In this document: positions 27,519 to 39,600 of the stretch, one piece after another
How positions within the stretch are numbered: position 1 is the first letter of the stretch
How the letters are laid out: each line of letters begins with the position of its first letter
Assembly (NCBI RefSeq): GCF_041381155.1
Contig: NC_091142.1
Span: 39,295,604 to 39,359,603 of the forward strand
Origin: Argopecten irradians
Lineage: Eukaryota; Mollusca; Bivalvia; Pectinida; Pectinidae
Direction: 5' to 3'
DNA length: 64,000 nt
Made by a program: the position numbers and the translations under genes
The notes under the pieces: generated by a model
The model's input: only the letters and a program-made list of their open reading frames with translations
Databases searched by the model: none
What the model was told of the DNA's origin: nothing

Positions 27519-27874
27519 TTCTGTGTGTTAACCAAGGATCGTTTTCCAAATAATTAAGTATATGGCCAAATCATTTTAGTGACAATCTAATACTGGCCTA
27601 AAATTTTAAGTATCTACCCAATTAATCTAGAATTTAAGTTAAAGTGTGTCCACTATCAAACTTTACTATACCAACTGGTGTCAATAGATGTCTGGGGAAA
27701 GCCCCGCCACTATTACCACCAATTTATATATTAATGCCAAAATACTATATTTTAAAATATTAATTATGACATTATACCTCATGAGAAATCAAATCTATAT
27801 CCTTCGGCTCCACTCAATATGCTATACTAGCATTTTTAACTTGTATTATATGAACTGTAAATACTACGTTTTAA
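27519..27874 (+). other. LINE 3' UTR
   Basis: About 356 bp, AT-rich, ending ACTACGTTTTAA directly before the right target duplication. It contains ATGTCTGGGGAAAGCCCCGC at 27688, close to the ORF1 motif at 24330. No poly(A) tail, unlike L1. Confidence 0.7.
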
Positions 27875-29344
27875 TTGCGCGCGCAACCGGAACTCAATTT
27901 CTAGTCGGTGTAGGGAGGGGTTAAAAAACCCCTAATCAGTCACCGCAATCACGGAGCCCATCAATGCCTCTCCATAAGTCTCCTGACTTCCAATGAGGGC
28001 CGAAATTGTTTAAGAGGTAGATTTAGTGTTGCGAAGCGACTTCCAATGTCGGCGGGTCGTCACATCACCGAACCCGTTTTTTGTTCACACGTATGAAATC
28101 CATGTTGTGAAAAAGTTATGAATAGATAATTGATTTTATTTGTCCTGTTGTACATGCGCGAAAAAGCTGCTCACAACACTATATAACATAACGAAAGGTG
28201 GACCATATCTGGCTAGACCACGGCCGCTCGTGCATGGCTTCGTCGCTGGTAGATCACCGCAGGCCACAGCATTGTTTGGAAAATAAATCATATTGATAAT
28301 TACCAACACTTTTATCTCAATAAGGACTTGTTTAAGATATATATTTTGTTATTTAATATGTACATGTTGTTTTAATGGAATGCTCTTGTATCGTAACAAA
28401 ATGACGAATAGTAATTAAACTACTGTGTTACACGTACACGTATGGCTGCCGATCTCGAAAAATAAAATGGTGAAATCGTTCAGTTTTAATGCTGCAGATT
28501 TCATTTTTAATATTTCATTTTCTGCTGCTTTTATCCCATAGACTGCTATGTTAAGTCTCAAATTGAAGTGATATTACTTTTAGAAAATTTGAAAACATAT
28601 TAGTTAGACTTCATTTAAATTGATATAAATTACAGATCGTAGTACTGTAAATGCCGGCCAGGATACATTGCGCACGGCTTCGAGAATCATAAATACTCTA
28701 GTTTTGTTTATAAATGTGATAAAATGAACCTACAAACTGACTCATTTGTATGTTATAAACTAATTCCCAAAATTGATGAAAAAAAATTAACCAGAATACG
28801 TATTTTTTTGACACTGAAAATGGACGAAATTCGGGTTCTCGGCTGTACTGTAATGGCTGCCGTGGGCTTGGGGTAATATACGAAAGCAAATGTTTAATTT
28901 TGCACTTATCATACATTGTAAGGTATTTTATCAAGTAACACTTCGAAAACAGTAATAACTTATAATAATATTTTGGGGGATTTTGAATTTAATTTGTAAT
29001 TTCAAGTTGATATTTGCAATATGTCTGTCAATGTTATACGTAAATGGCGACCGTGTTTTCTCGTAGCGGTCGAAAATGGAGTATAAACAGAGTAAAATAT
29101 ATGAATACCATATGTTTAAATTAGTGCATTATTGTAAAATATTTTTATTTACACTTTTTTAAAATTAAAATAACGCAATAGTTCTCGGTTTGTCGTACTA
29201 TTTATTACAATAAAATGTAAACAAACATCGCAAGCGGGTGTGTTCCCACCATGTTAATGTGTACAGATAAACGGAGTTGTACCTTTGAGCGTTTCAGCCC
29301 TACCTTTGTGTGACGTCATCGCCATCTTTTCTGAAATCTCCTAT

Positions 29345-30689
29345 TCTTACGACAAACAATGGTATAAACATTTTATAACAAATGAAATTATATTTATGTA
29401 AAAGATAGGATAGTAATAATAATGCGAAGTTTTAAATAGTTTCACAGCATACAGTTTCAATACAAAGACATACATTATATAGTGGATACGATTATGGGAC
29501 ATATGTTAAAAAAGCACAGCTAAAAAAGAAATTTTCCATGCTTGCTACATAGTATAATACAAACCAAACTAAAAAAAATGCTAGACAGGGATTGTATATT
29601 ATATAATATTGTAACTGTCAATGATATAGCTTTGGGTATAAATACTGTGTCCGATGTGCTGGACAGCCAATAGTCGTTCGACCGCGGCTCTGGGTTCACC
29701 CTAACTACAGTAGGTCTACAGCTGAATCGAAATGTACAATGTATGTAATGGTTATTACTTGGTGTTATCACCAGTAATTGAAACATAGCAGTGAAACTAA
29801 TGCTATGTATTGGATCTGCACCACGATTCATGTTGCCTTGAGACTTAATAACTAAAGATATATAAGCCAGTATAAGTTGTATTGAAATGTAGCACTGTTA
29901 CTCCTATATAGTAGGCTAGCGCTAGGACATCGTCTTTAAGGATACTTATAGTGATTTTTAACTAGTGGAATTATAGAATTGTTATTAGAATTAGTAACAA
30001 ACTTTGGTACAGTACTTGGGATAAAATTACCATAGGGAAAAGGCTATTTATTCACCTTAAATAAATCTATTTGTCTGTAATTATTTTCCAATATTATAAA
30101 TTATCTTTCTTTTGGGACTTATAGTTTTAGCTATTTGTCAAAGATCAATTACTTATATTATTTATTATCCCTAGTGAGAGTTTCTAAGCTTTCTGTTATT
30201 TATATTTATTGTGAATTTATCTGTGGATGGATTGAGGCTCGTACTCTGATATTAGTTCGAGTTAAAATTGTTCTTTGAACTTCACCTATTCTAGTCAGAG
30301 ATTTCATGAGGTTGCTAATCTATTGCAATTTGCATATTGTAAGTTAACTCTGATGATTTCTTAATAATAACATTTATACTTAAAATCTGGCTAATATCTA
30401 ACTTAGAAATACATCGTCCAGAAAACAGCTGTACTCCGGAGACGCCAGGATAAGATATTTGTATGTGACATTCCAGTTAGTCTGCGACTACCACTATACT
30501 GACGAAGGAACCCTACAAGAGGACCGGAGGCGGGAATCGCTACAATATTATATAAACTATAAAGGTCTTGTGTAACCCCTGATGTTACTAATTATAACAA
30601 ATATAATTAGCATTCAATTTCATGATAAAATGTTTGAAGTGATTAATAAACATTAAGTGATTAACAGATCTAGACTTTCTGTTTTGTAG
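29345..30689. other. Region upstream of KIF22, no gene seen
   Basis: No protein-like ORF. KIF22 has an acceptor (gttttgtag) one base before its ATG, so a non-coding first exon must lie upstream, in this stretch or further left. Weak donor candidates are near 30460 and 30560. An E2F-type site is at 30529. Confidence 0.5.
30529..30536 (+). promoter_or_regulatory. E2F-type site upstream of KIF22
   Basis: GGCGGGAA, a canonical E2F half-site, lies about 155 bp before the KIF22 ATG in otherwise AT-rich DNA. Mitotic kinesin genes are commonly E2F/DREAM controlled. One 8-mer could be chance. Confidence 0.35.
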
Positions 30690-30690
30690 T

Positions 30691-33600
30691 ATGGATAAGA
30701 AGAAATCCAAAGTGACAGTGGTAGTTCGTGTACGACCCATTCTGAAGATAGATGACAAGAACTGTGTTAGCTGCACCGCTAACTCAGTCGAAATCTTCAA
30801 TCACCGCAATGTCAATGAAAACATCAAATATGAGTAAGTTAAAATGATTTATGCTATATTTGCCAATCATCCTATGATATCCTTACACATTTTAACACAT
30901 TTCTGTTAGCAATATGACAATGTTGTGAAAATCCTAATTGAGGGAAATTATTTAAGCATTGATCATGAACAATACCTTCCTATATGGAACCTATTATATG
31001 GTCTAAATAGATGCCAGAGCATTAAATTTGCAGACAATCTTCATAATGTGCACTAGTCCGTTGTGAGACGATTGTCTGCAAAACTCTGGCATCTATATCA
31101 ACTATTAGCTGCAATATTTTAGCTTGAAAGACATTCAGAAGATAATGATGTCGTCTTTAGAGCTACAATTGGTGCCTATTACTAAATGGAGCAAAGTAAT
31201 GATTATGCAAACCATGATTAAAACATTTGTATGCATTTTATAATGCCTATTTTATATCGCTTATCTAAAGCTACTAGGCAATGAAACTGTACCATATAAA
31301 ATATCATTCATTTGTTAATTGACTCCTGGGTTTGAAACACATTGACATGTGACATGTCTATTTGTCATATGTTTGACTCTTCAGATTTCTAAGAAATTGT
31401 GATTTGACTCCTATATCTGCTAAAAGTCAAGGGTCAACTTGATTCCCTATCAAATTCACAGCGAGATTTGCTTCACATATAATTATGAAAGTCTTTCCGA
31501 AGAAAAGAATATACAGTAAGTCTGTCTACTACCTGTGAATTAGATGTCTTCTGATCATGACCGGTACGGTTGATAATAATAATGGTCATTATGTTTGTTT
31601 TAGACAAAAATAACATATAAATACATGTATATGTATGAAATTATTGGAAACCTACAAAAAAGTTCAGAAAATTGTGTGCCTGAGTGATTCTCTGAGGCAG
31701 TGCTCCACTAGGACAAATAGGCACCATTTTGTACCTGGCCGAAAGGTATAGTAGGCCGGGTACGTATATATTCGTTCTATATGGACTGTATATTGCATAG
31801 GAAGATACATAGTTTATATTTACATTTTTAACTGAGTTTGAATGTTCATGCATTAAACCGTTTATCAACAACAATATACTCCACAAGATGGAATAGCCAG
31901 TTTGACGGTGATCAGTTAACATTACAATGTCAACTCTGTTCATGTAATAATGATCCCATTTTGGGTGTCAGTTAAGACAGTTATACCCACATAGACTTCA
32001 CTTTGGCTTGGATAGATGATATAGCAGAAATGCAAAGCTTTTTCTTACTGCTTTGAAAATTGGGCCTGTGGCTTTGAATTTGGGAAATGTGTGACCTAAG
32101 TACATATTTTTGGATAATTTTCAAGAAACTTTGATTTTGGGCTTGAATTGGGAAAAATTTAGAGGCTTTGCCATAAGGAAAGAGGGTGAACATTAGCCAA
32201 AATCATACTGGTAAAAAAAGAGTTGAAGTGTACTACGTGTGTATGATTTCAATTTTACAACAGTGTACTACGTGTGTATGATTTCAATTTTACAACAGTG
32301 TATGATGTGTGTATGATTTCAATTTTACAACAGTGTATGATGTGTGTATGATTTCAATTTCACAACAGTGTATGATGTGTGTATGATTTCAATTTCACAA
32401 CAGTGTATGACATGTGTTATGATTTCAATTTCACAACAGTGTATGACGTGTGTATGATTTCAGTTTCACAACAGTGTATGACATGTCAGCGACTCAGCAA
32501 CAGTTGTTCCAAGATTGTGTGAAGCCAAAACTTCTACATGCTTTACAAGGACAGAATGTTTCCATATTCGCTTATGGACCCACAGGGGCTGGTATGTATA
32601 TTTTTTCTGTCTTTGCCTATTACAGAGTTATCTGCCCTTGTGGGTAGGTATCGAGTGTGATGTTATTATTTTGGTAGCGGAAATTACAGCATGTTTCTTT
32701 AAAGTAAAGTGAAGTAATGCCCACAACATGATGTCATCATCAATACCTACTATAGAGATGCAGCTATTCACCAGGGTTCACCAAAAATGTCATTATTGGG
32801 ACTGCAATCAGTTCTCTGAAAATAACCAAACCAAAAGGAAAGTATTGAAAATTGCATCAAAACAAAAGGATGGTGAATTGTTGCAGGCCTAATACCAACC
32901 CACAAGGGCTGATAATTCTGTACTATGCAAATGATGACGAATAAAGGTCAACTCTAGATCTACAGCCAGGAAGGTACAGGGCTTATATATATACATTGTA
33001 TATATGTGAATCCAGCAGGGCTGATCAATAGACCACATGCACAGTCATTGTGACAGTGACTATCAGTGCTTAGCAGTCACTCCTGACTCTGGTGTTGAAT
33101 TTTAAATGATGGATATGTGTGAACACTGTGGTATTATATACTATAAATGTGAACAATGATAACGTTATGATAAAATCTTTACAGCATTATACCATCCTCT
33201 GAATATCTTAAATTCTGTCCTCAGGAAAGACCCACACCATGTTAGGATCTCCCAGTAACCCAGGTGTCATCCCCCGGGTCATCAATGGACTGTTCCAGAG
33301 AATCTCTGAGGAAAAGAAAGCTTGTAAGGGAGAGCAGTGGAAATACAGTGTCTCTTTTTCCTATCTGGAAATATACAATGAAAAGGTGAAGCAACACATT
33401 ATTAGTTTAGAAAAGTTTTCTTTTGTGAGTGTATCATGCCAGCAAATGAACACTCTCATAAAATGTACATTATTATCAGATTTCTTCTGTTTGCAAGTGT
33501 TTGCCTTGGATAGCAAGATGAAAGTTTATACCTAAAACAAGTCGAAGTCCTATCAGCTCATGTGTAGTAAAAATGACAGTCATAAAATGTATGATATTCT

Positions 33601-36600
33601 TAAATGTGCATTAAAACCCTGTCTGTTGAAATTGACATTACATTGCTGATTATGTCTATTGAATATGGTACAGATACATACATTGCTGATTATGTTTATT
33701 GAATATGGTACAGGTACATACATTGCTGATTATGTCTATTGAATATGGTACAGGTACATACATTGCTGATTATGTCTATTGAATATGAGACAGGTACATA
33801 CATTGCTGATTATGTTTATTGAATATGGTACAGGTACATACATTGCTGATTATGTTTATTGAATATGGTACAGGTACATACATTGCTCATTATGTCTATT
33901 GAATATGGCATAGGTACATACATTGCTGATTATGTCTATTGAATATGAGACAGGTACATACATTGCTGATTATGTTTATTGAATATGGTACAGGTACATA
34001 CATTGCTGATTATGTTTATTGAATATGGTACAGGTACATACATTGCTGATTATGTCTATTGAATATGAGACAGGTACATACATTGCTGATTATGTCTATT
34101 GAATATGGTACAGGTACATACATTGCTGATTATGTCTATTGAATATGGCACAGGTACATACATTGCTGATTATGTTTATTGAATATGGTACAGGTACATA
34201 CATTGCTGATTATGTCTATTGAATATGAGACAGGTACATACATTGCTGATTATGTCTATTGAATATGGTACAGGTACATACATTGCTGATTATGTCTATT
34301 GAATATGGCATAGGTACATACATTGCTTATGCACTGATCATGAGAGCCTACAGGTGCATACATTGCTGAATGTTCAATAAATTATTATTCACTGAGAGCC
34401 TACAGGTACATACATTGCTGAAGGTTCAATAAAATCTTATTCGCTGAGAGCCTACAGGTACATACACTGCTGAAGGTTCAATAAAATCCAGTGTTTTTCC
34501 TGGGCATTTTGGGGAAATTGTCACCTGGTGAAAATTGGGAAATTTTGTGCGATAAAAGTATGAAATGAAAAATTTTAACAGTGTTTATGGAAATTTTGGA
34601 AAAGGTAGAAATAAACAATTATCCTTCTCTAAGAATCAAGTGTAAGAATGTATACTAAAATACCACGTTCAGACTTGGGATTTCAAGAATTTTTTGTTTC
34701 GTCACACAAAATTGGCGTCATCTCACTGATTTGGGAAATTTAGACATAGATTTGGGAAAAAATAACAAGAAATACAATTGGGAATGGGGCCTTATTTCGG
34801 CCCCAAATATATAGGCAGAAAAAACACTAAAATCTTATTCACTGAGAGCCTACAGATACATACATTGCTGAAGGTTCAATAAAACCTTATTCACTTGAGA
34901 GCCTACAGATACATACATTGCTGAAGGTTCAATAAAATCTTATTCACTGAGAGCCTACAGGTACATACATTGCTGAAGGTTTAATAAAATCTTATTCACT
35001 GAGAGCCTATAGCTACAGGTACATACACTGCTGAAGGTTCAATAAAATATTATTCCCTGAGAGCCTAGAGCTATAAATGACATGGTCATGGACATGTTTT
35101 GTGTCATTGAGTGTTACAATACTGAGGTCAATTCAAGTTGTCTTTTTCCCAGAAGATCTTAATCTCCTAGATTAAAAAGTCTTCCTGAAAGAAAAAACTG
35201 AAGTTAAATTCTAGAAGAAGAGGGTCATTCCAGTTAAGCCCTGTAGTGTCTACTTATTCTGCATTTTTAGTGCGAGTGTACTCGTACCATTATTTTCCTT
35301 GTCAGGTGTAGAGTCTGTGTACATCCTCTATGCGCAGATTCCAACTGTGCACGCGATACCGAAAGTCAGTGTCTTATAGCGTTTAATAGATGTCGCCATG
35401 AATAGTGACACCAAACTTTCAAAAACATTTATTATGATATACTTGTCAGTGATAATCTATACTATCTCCTTGCAATAGTCCTAAGGATAGTGAGTGAAAG
35501 TGCTACATACACCTGTTGCAGAGGATGATTTCATAGCGGAAATTAAGGTTAGGAAGTAGTTAGCGAGCGCTAAATGTCTAACAGACATATTTCTATTTTT
35601 TTCTTTATTTTTGTGTGTGTAGGTAATGGACTTGTTAGATGTAAAGAACTCTGACCTACCCATCAGAGAAGACGGAGATAAAAACATATTTGTCCCAGGG
35701 CTGGCAAAGCAGGAGATAGAAAACTTTGACGAGTTTAAAGTTCACTTTGGACCAGCTTCCAGTAACAGGTTAGTCTGATGAGAAAGTGGTTCAGTTTAAT
35801 TATATATTACACTGATCTATTCAGAATTTTCATATTAGAGTTATCTGCACTTACGGATAGGTATTGATTGTGACGTCATGTGTTTAAGAGCGTAACATCA
35901 TATGTTTCGGAGAAAACAACGTGAATTAATAATAATTGCACTCACAAAATAATGACGTAACAATTGATACCTACCCCCAAGGGAGCTAACTCTGTAATAT
36001 GCAAAGACGGAATAATAGCAAACTGAAGATTTACTTTCCTCCTCAATGTGACTAAATCAAGATAAAATCATTATACTCGATAATGTTTGTGCGGGACTAG
36101 TATAGATCTAGCGTGGTGATGGAACATAACGGTTTGTAATCTTCTCGCTAAAATAACGTTACCTCGGGATATCATCTGTTAGGATCATTCCATCACCAAT
36201 AGAAACAAAAGTCAAAAACATTATCAGGTATCATGTGATACGTTAATTGGCACCATTACCATTTCCCACTGATGAGATGAAATAATCTAACAAGACTGCA
36301 TCAATAAAACATCTCTTGGGTCAGGCTTAACCCCACCTGATTAGGTGTATTGTAAATCAACTTTCTTTCGCATGATATTCATTTTTATAAATTTCTCAAT
36401 AAATTTATTATTGAAAAATTATTATCTCAATGAATAATATGTACCTCAATATGAGGGAAGGTATTTCCTATAAAATCTTCCCGAATTGATTTTGAAATTG
36501 AAGTAGCTATATTAATAGTCCTGAAAGAAAGTTGGTTGACAGTATAACCTGGATGACCATGGACCATTCACTCGCTAATTATACCAGAATGTTGAATAAT

Positions 36601-39600
36601 AATGGAGGAGATAGAGGCCAGATAAGCTTTTTCAATGTCTCAGCAATATCAAAGTGTGTATAGGTTTGACCTTATATAGCAATATCATAAAGTGTGTATA
36701 GGTTTGACTTCATATAGCAATATCATAAAGTGTGTATAGGTTTGAATTATTATAACAATACCTAAGTGTGGATAGGTTTGACTTCATATAGCAATATCAT
36801 AAAGTGTGTATAGGTTTGACTTCATATAGCAATATCATAAAGTGTGTATAGGTTTGACTTCATATAGCAATATCATAAAGTGTGTATAGGTTTGACTTCA
36901 TATAGCAATATCATAAAGTGTGTATAGGTTTGACTTCATATAGCAATATCATAAAGTGTGTATAGGTTTGACTTCATATAGCAATATCATAAAGTGTGTA
37001 TAGGTTTGAATTATTATAACAATACCTAAGTGGGTTTAGGTTTTACTTCATATAGCAATATCATAAAGTGTGTATAGGTTTGAATTATTATAACAATACT
37101 TAAATGGGTTTAGGTTTTACCTCATATAGCAATAATAAATATCATAAAGTGTGTATAGGTTTGACTTATAACATATTTCAGTACATATGCATGAAATTTG
37201 TTTCATGTCAAAACTGTTTCTGTAATAATATGGTATTAGTTTTAGTACATCGTATGGAGTGACATACTGGGAACTGCTTCATGATGGAACTGTAGTGTTG
37301 ACGTTATGCAATTTATTTTTGTGAAAGAACTTTTGCTTTATGTAATGTGAATGGTGCTGTTACAGAACTGTTGCCATGACAAAGCTAAATGACCGGTCCA
37401 GCAGGAGTCATTGTATCCTCCTTCTCAATGTAAAAAAGACTCAGCTGTCCGCACCATTCAAAGAACTACATGGCAAGGTGTATTTGATAGATCTGGCTGG
37501 ATCTGAGGACAACAGGAGGACTGGTAACCAAGGTATCAGGTATGTATCTAGCATATATAGGGATTTTAGTCCAGTCACTTGTTGGTATAATATTTGATAG
37601 ATCTGGCTAGATCTGAGGACAACAGGAGGACTGGTAACCAAGGTATCAGGTATGTATCTAGCATATATAGGGAGTTTAGTCCAGTCACTTGTTGGTATAA
37701 AGGTATATTTGATAGATCTGGCTAGATCTGAGGACAACAGGAGGACTGGTAACCAAGGTATCAGGTATGTATCTAGCATATATAGGGAGTTTAGTCCAGT
37801 CACTTGTTGGTATAAAGGTATATTTGATAGATCTGGCTAGATCTGAGCACAACAGGAGGACTGGTAACCAAGGTATCAGGTATGTATCTAGCATATATAG
37901 GGAGTTTAGTCCAGTCACTTGTTGGTATAAAGGTGTATTTGATAGATCTGGCTAGATCTGAGGACAACAGGAGGACTGGTAACCAAGGTATCAGGTATAT
38001 CTAGGGAAGTTTGTCCAATCACTGGTTGGTATAAAGGTATATTTGATAGATCTGGTGTGTGAAGAGAGTGTCACAGTGCTTTTGTAAAGGAGACACAAGA
38101 AATACTTCATGCAGTGTTTAAATGCAGTTTATACTCGCATATGTATATGAAACTTTGTCAAGATAGTTCACCACATTGATAATAATACCAGAAGAATTGG
38201 CCCAGTGAACACATGGCTTCGTCACCCTCTAATAACAGTGGGCCTGCAAGTCAGCCCTTTGAACACTAAAGATAAATGTGTTGTCATGATTTTGAAACTG
38301 ATTCTCTATTGATTTTACCTTTAGAGTGTGAACTATTGACGTTTTAATGGGGAGTTTGGTGACTTATATTTGGAAAATTTGACATTTTGATGGGAAGTTT
38401 TGTGATTTAGGTTGGAAAAATAACTAAGAAAATAGGTGGGAGCATTTATTAGAGACAGGGCTTCTAATGGAATAAATACGGTATTAAATAGTTATCCCTA
38501 AAGAGTAGCTAAAACACTTTAGGGTAGACACAATAGAGTCCATAGGGTTAGGAGATATTCACTTTGTTCTAGTTACATTGCCATGAAAAACTGTTTGATT
38601 GTATTGCGGTGTATTCCTTGTGTTACAGACTGAAGGAGAGTGGAGCCATCAACAAGTCTCTATTTGTGTTAGGAGAGGTGGTGGATGCCATTAACAGTAA
38701 TCTTGTATGTAACCTGTTTATCTTGTATGTAACCTGTTTATGTTGTATGTAACCTGTGTATGTTGTATGTAACCTGTGTATGTTGTATGTAACCTGTTTA
38801 TCTTGTATGTAACCTGTTTATCTTGTATGTAACCTGTGTATGTTGTATGTAACCTGTGTATGTTGTATGTACCCTCTGTGTATGTTGTATGTACCCTCTG
38901 TGTATGTTGTATGTAACCTGTTTATCTTGTATGTAACCTGTGTATGTTGTATGTAACCTGTGTATGTTGTATGTAACCTGTGTATGTTGTATGTAACCTG
39001 TTTATCTTGTATGTAACCTGTTTATCTTGTATGTAACCTGTGTATGTTGTATGTAACATGTGTATGTTGTATGTAACCTGTGTATGTTGTATGTAACCTG
39101 TGTATGTTGTATGTAACCTGTTTATCTTGTATGTAACCTGTTTATCTTGTATGTAACCTGTGTATGTCGTATGTACCGTCTGTGTATGTTGTATGTACCG
39201 TCTGTGTATGTTGTATGTACCCTCTGTGTATGTTGTATGTACCCTCTGTGTATGTTGTATGTGCCCTTTGTGTATGTCGTATGTACCCTCTGTGTATGTT
39301 GTATGTACCCTTTGTGTATGTTGTATGTACCCTCTGTGTATGTTGTGTGTACCCTCTGTGTATGTTGTATGTACCCTCTGTGTATGTTGTATGTACCCTC
39401 TGTGTATGTTGTATGTACCCTCTGTGTATGTTGTATGTACCCTCTGTGTATGTTGTATGTACCCTCTGTGTATGTTGTATGTACCCTCTGTGTATGTTGT
39501 ATGTACCCTCTGTGTATGTTGTATGTGCCCTCTGTGTATGTCGTATGTACCCTCTGTGTATGTCGTATGTACCCTCTGTGTATGTCGTATGTACCCTCTG

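Larger units (their letters stand above)
21238..27874 (+). mobile_element. CR1/Jockey-type LINE, near-intact, 6.6 kb
   Basis: A non-LTR retrotransposon bounded by an 11-bp duplication, TTGCGCGCGCA, at 21227-21237 and 27875-27885. It contains 5' mini-ORF repeats, an SGNH-hydrolase ORF, a 100/190-bp tandem repeat, ORF1 (PHD finger), ORF2 (endonuclease plus RT) and a roughly 350-bp 3' UTR without poly(A). The motifs SDHLLLSF, VPQGSVLGP and FADDTKLY fit the Jockey/CR1/L2 group. A separate or fused esterase is known in some CR1/L2 elements. Perfect target duplication and long open frames suggest recent insertion. Confidence 0.85.
21177..29344. mobile_element. TIR-bounded DNA element split by a LINE
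   Basis: GGAGATTTCAGAAAAGATGG at the left, continuing CG, TGACGTC, ACACAAA, is repeated in inverted orientation at 29303-29342. About 40 bp match, with two single-base indels. Both ends abut TA. Removing the LINE leaves about 1.5 kb without a transposase ORF, so the host element would be non-autonomous. The right part has a GGGGTTAAAAAACCCC hairpin (about 27915-27930). The TIR holds a CRE-like TGACGTC and a YY1-like AAGATGGCG. Superfamily unassigned. Confidence 0.6.

Noticed and set aside
36600..37600. A second P-loop or motor fragment in intron 4
   Set aside because: Looked for kinesin motifs between exons 4 and 5 and found only the 38-bp minisatellite.
37652..37955. Extra kinesin switch II peptides ([14 protein letters not shown]) as possible second kinesin gene or extra exons
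   Set aside because: Copies have donors but no acceptors and carry the same Gly-to-Arg change. They are tandem partial duplications within intron 5.
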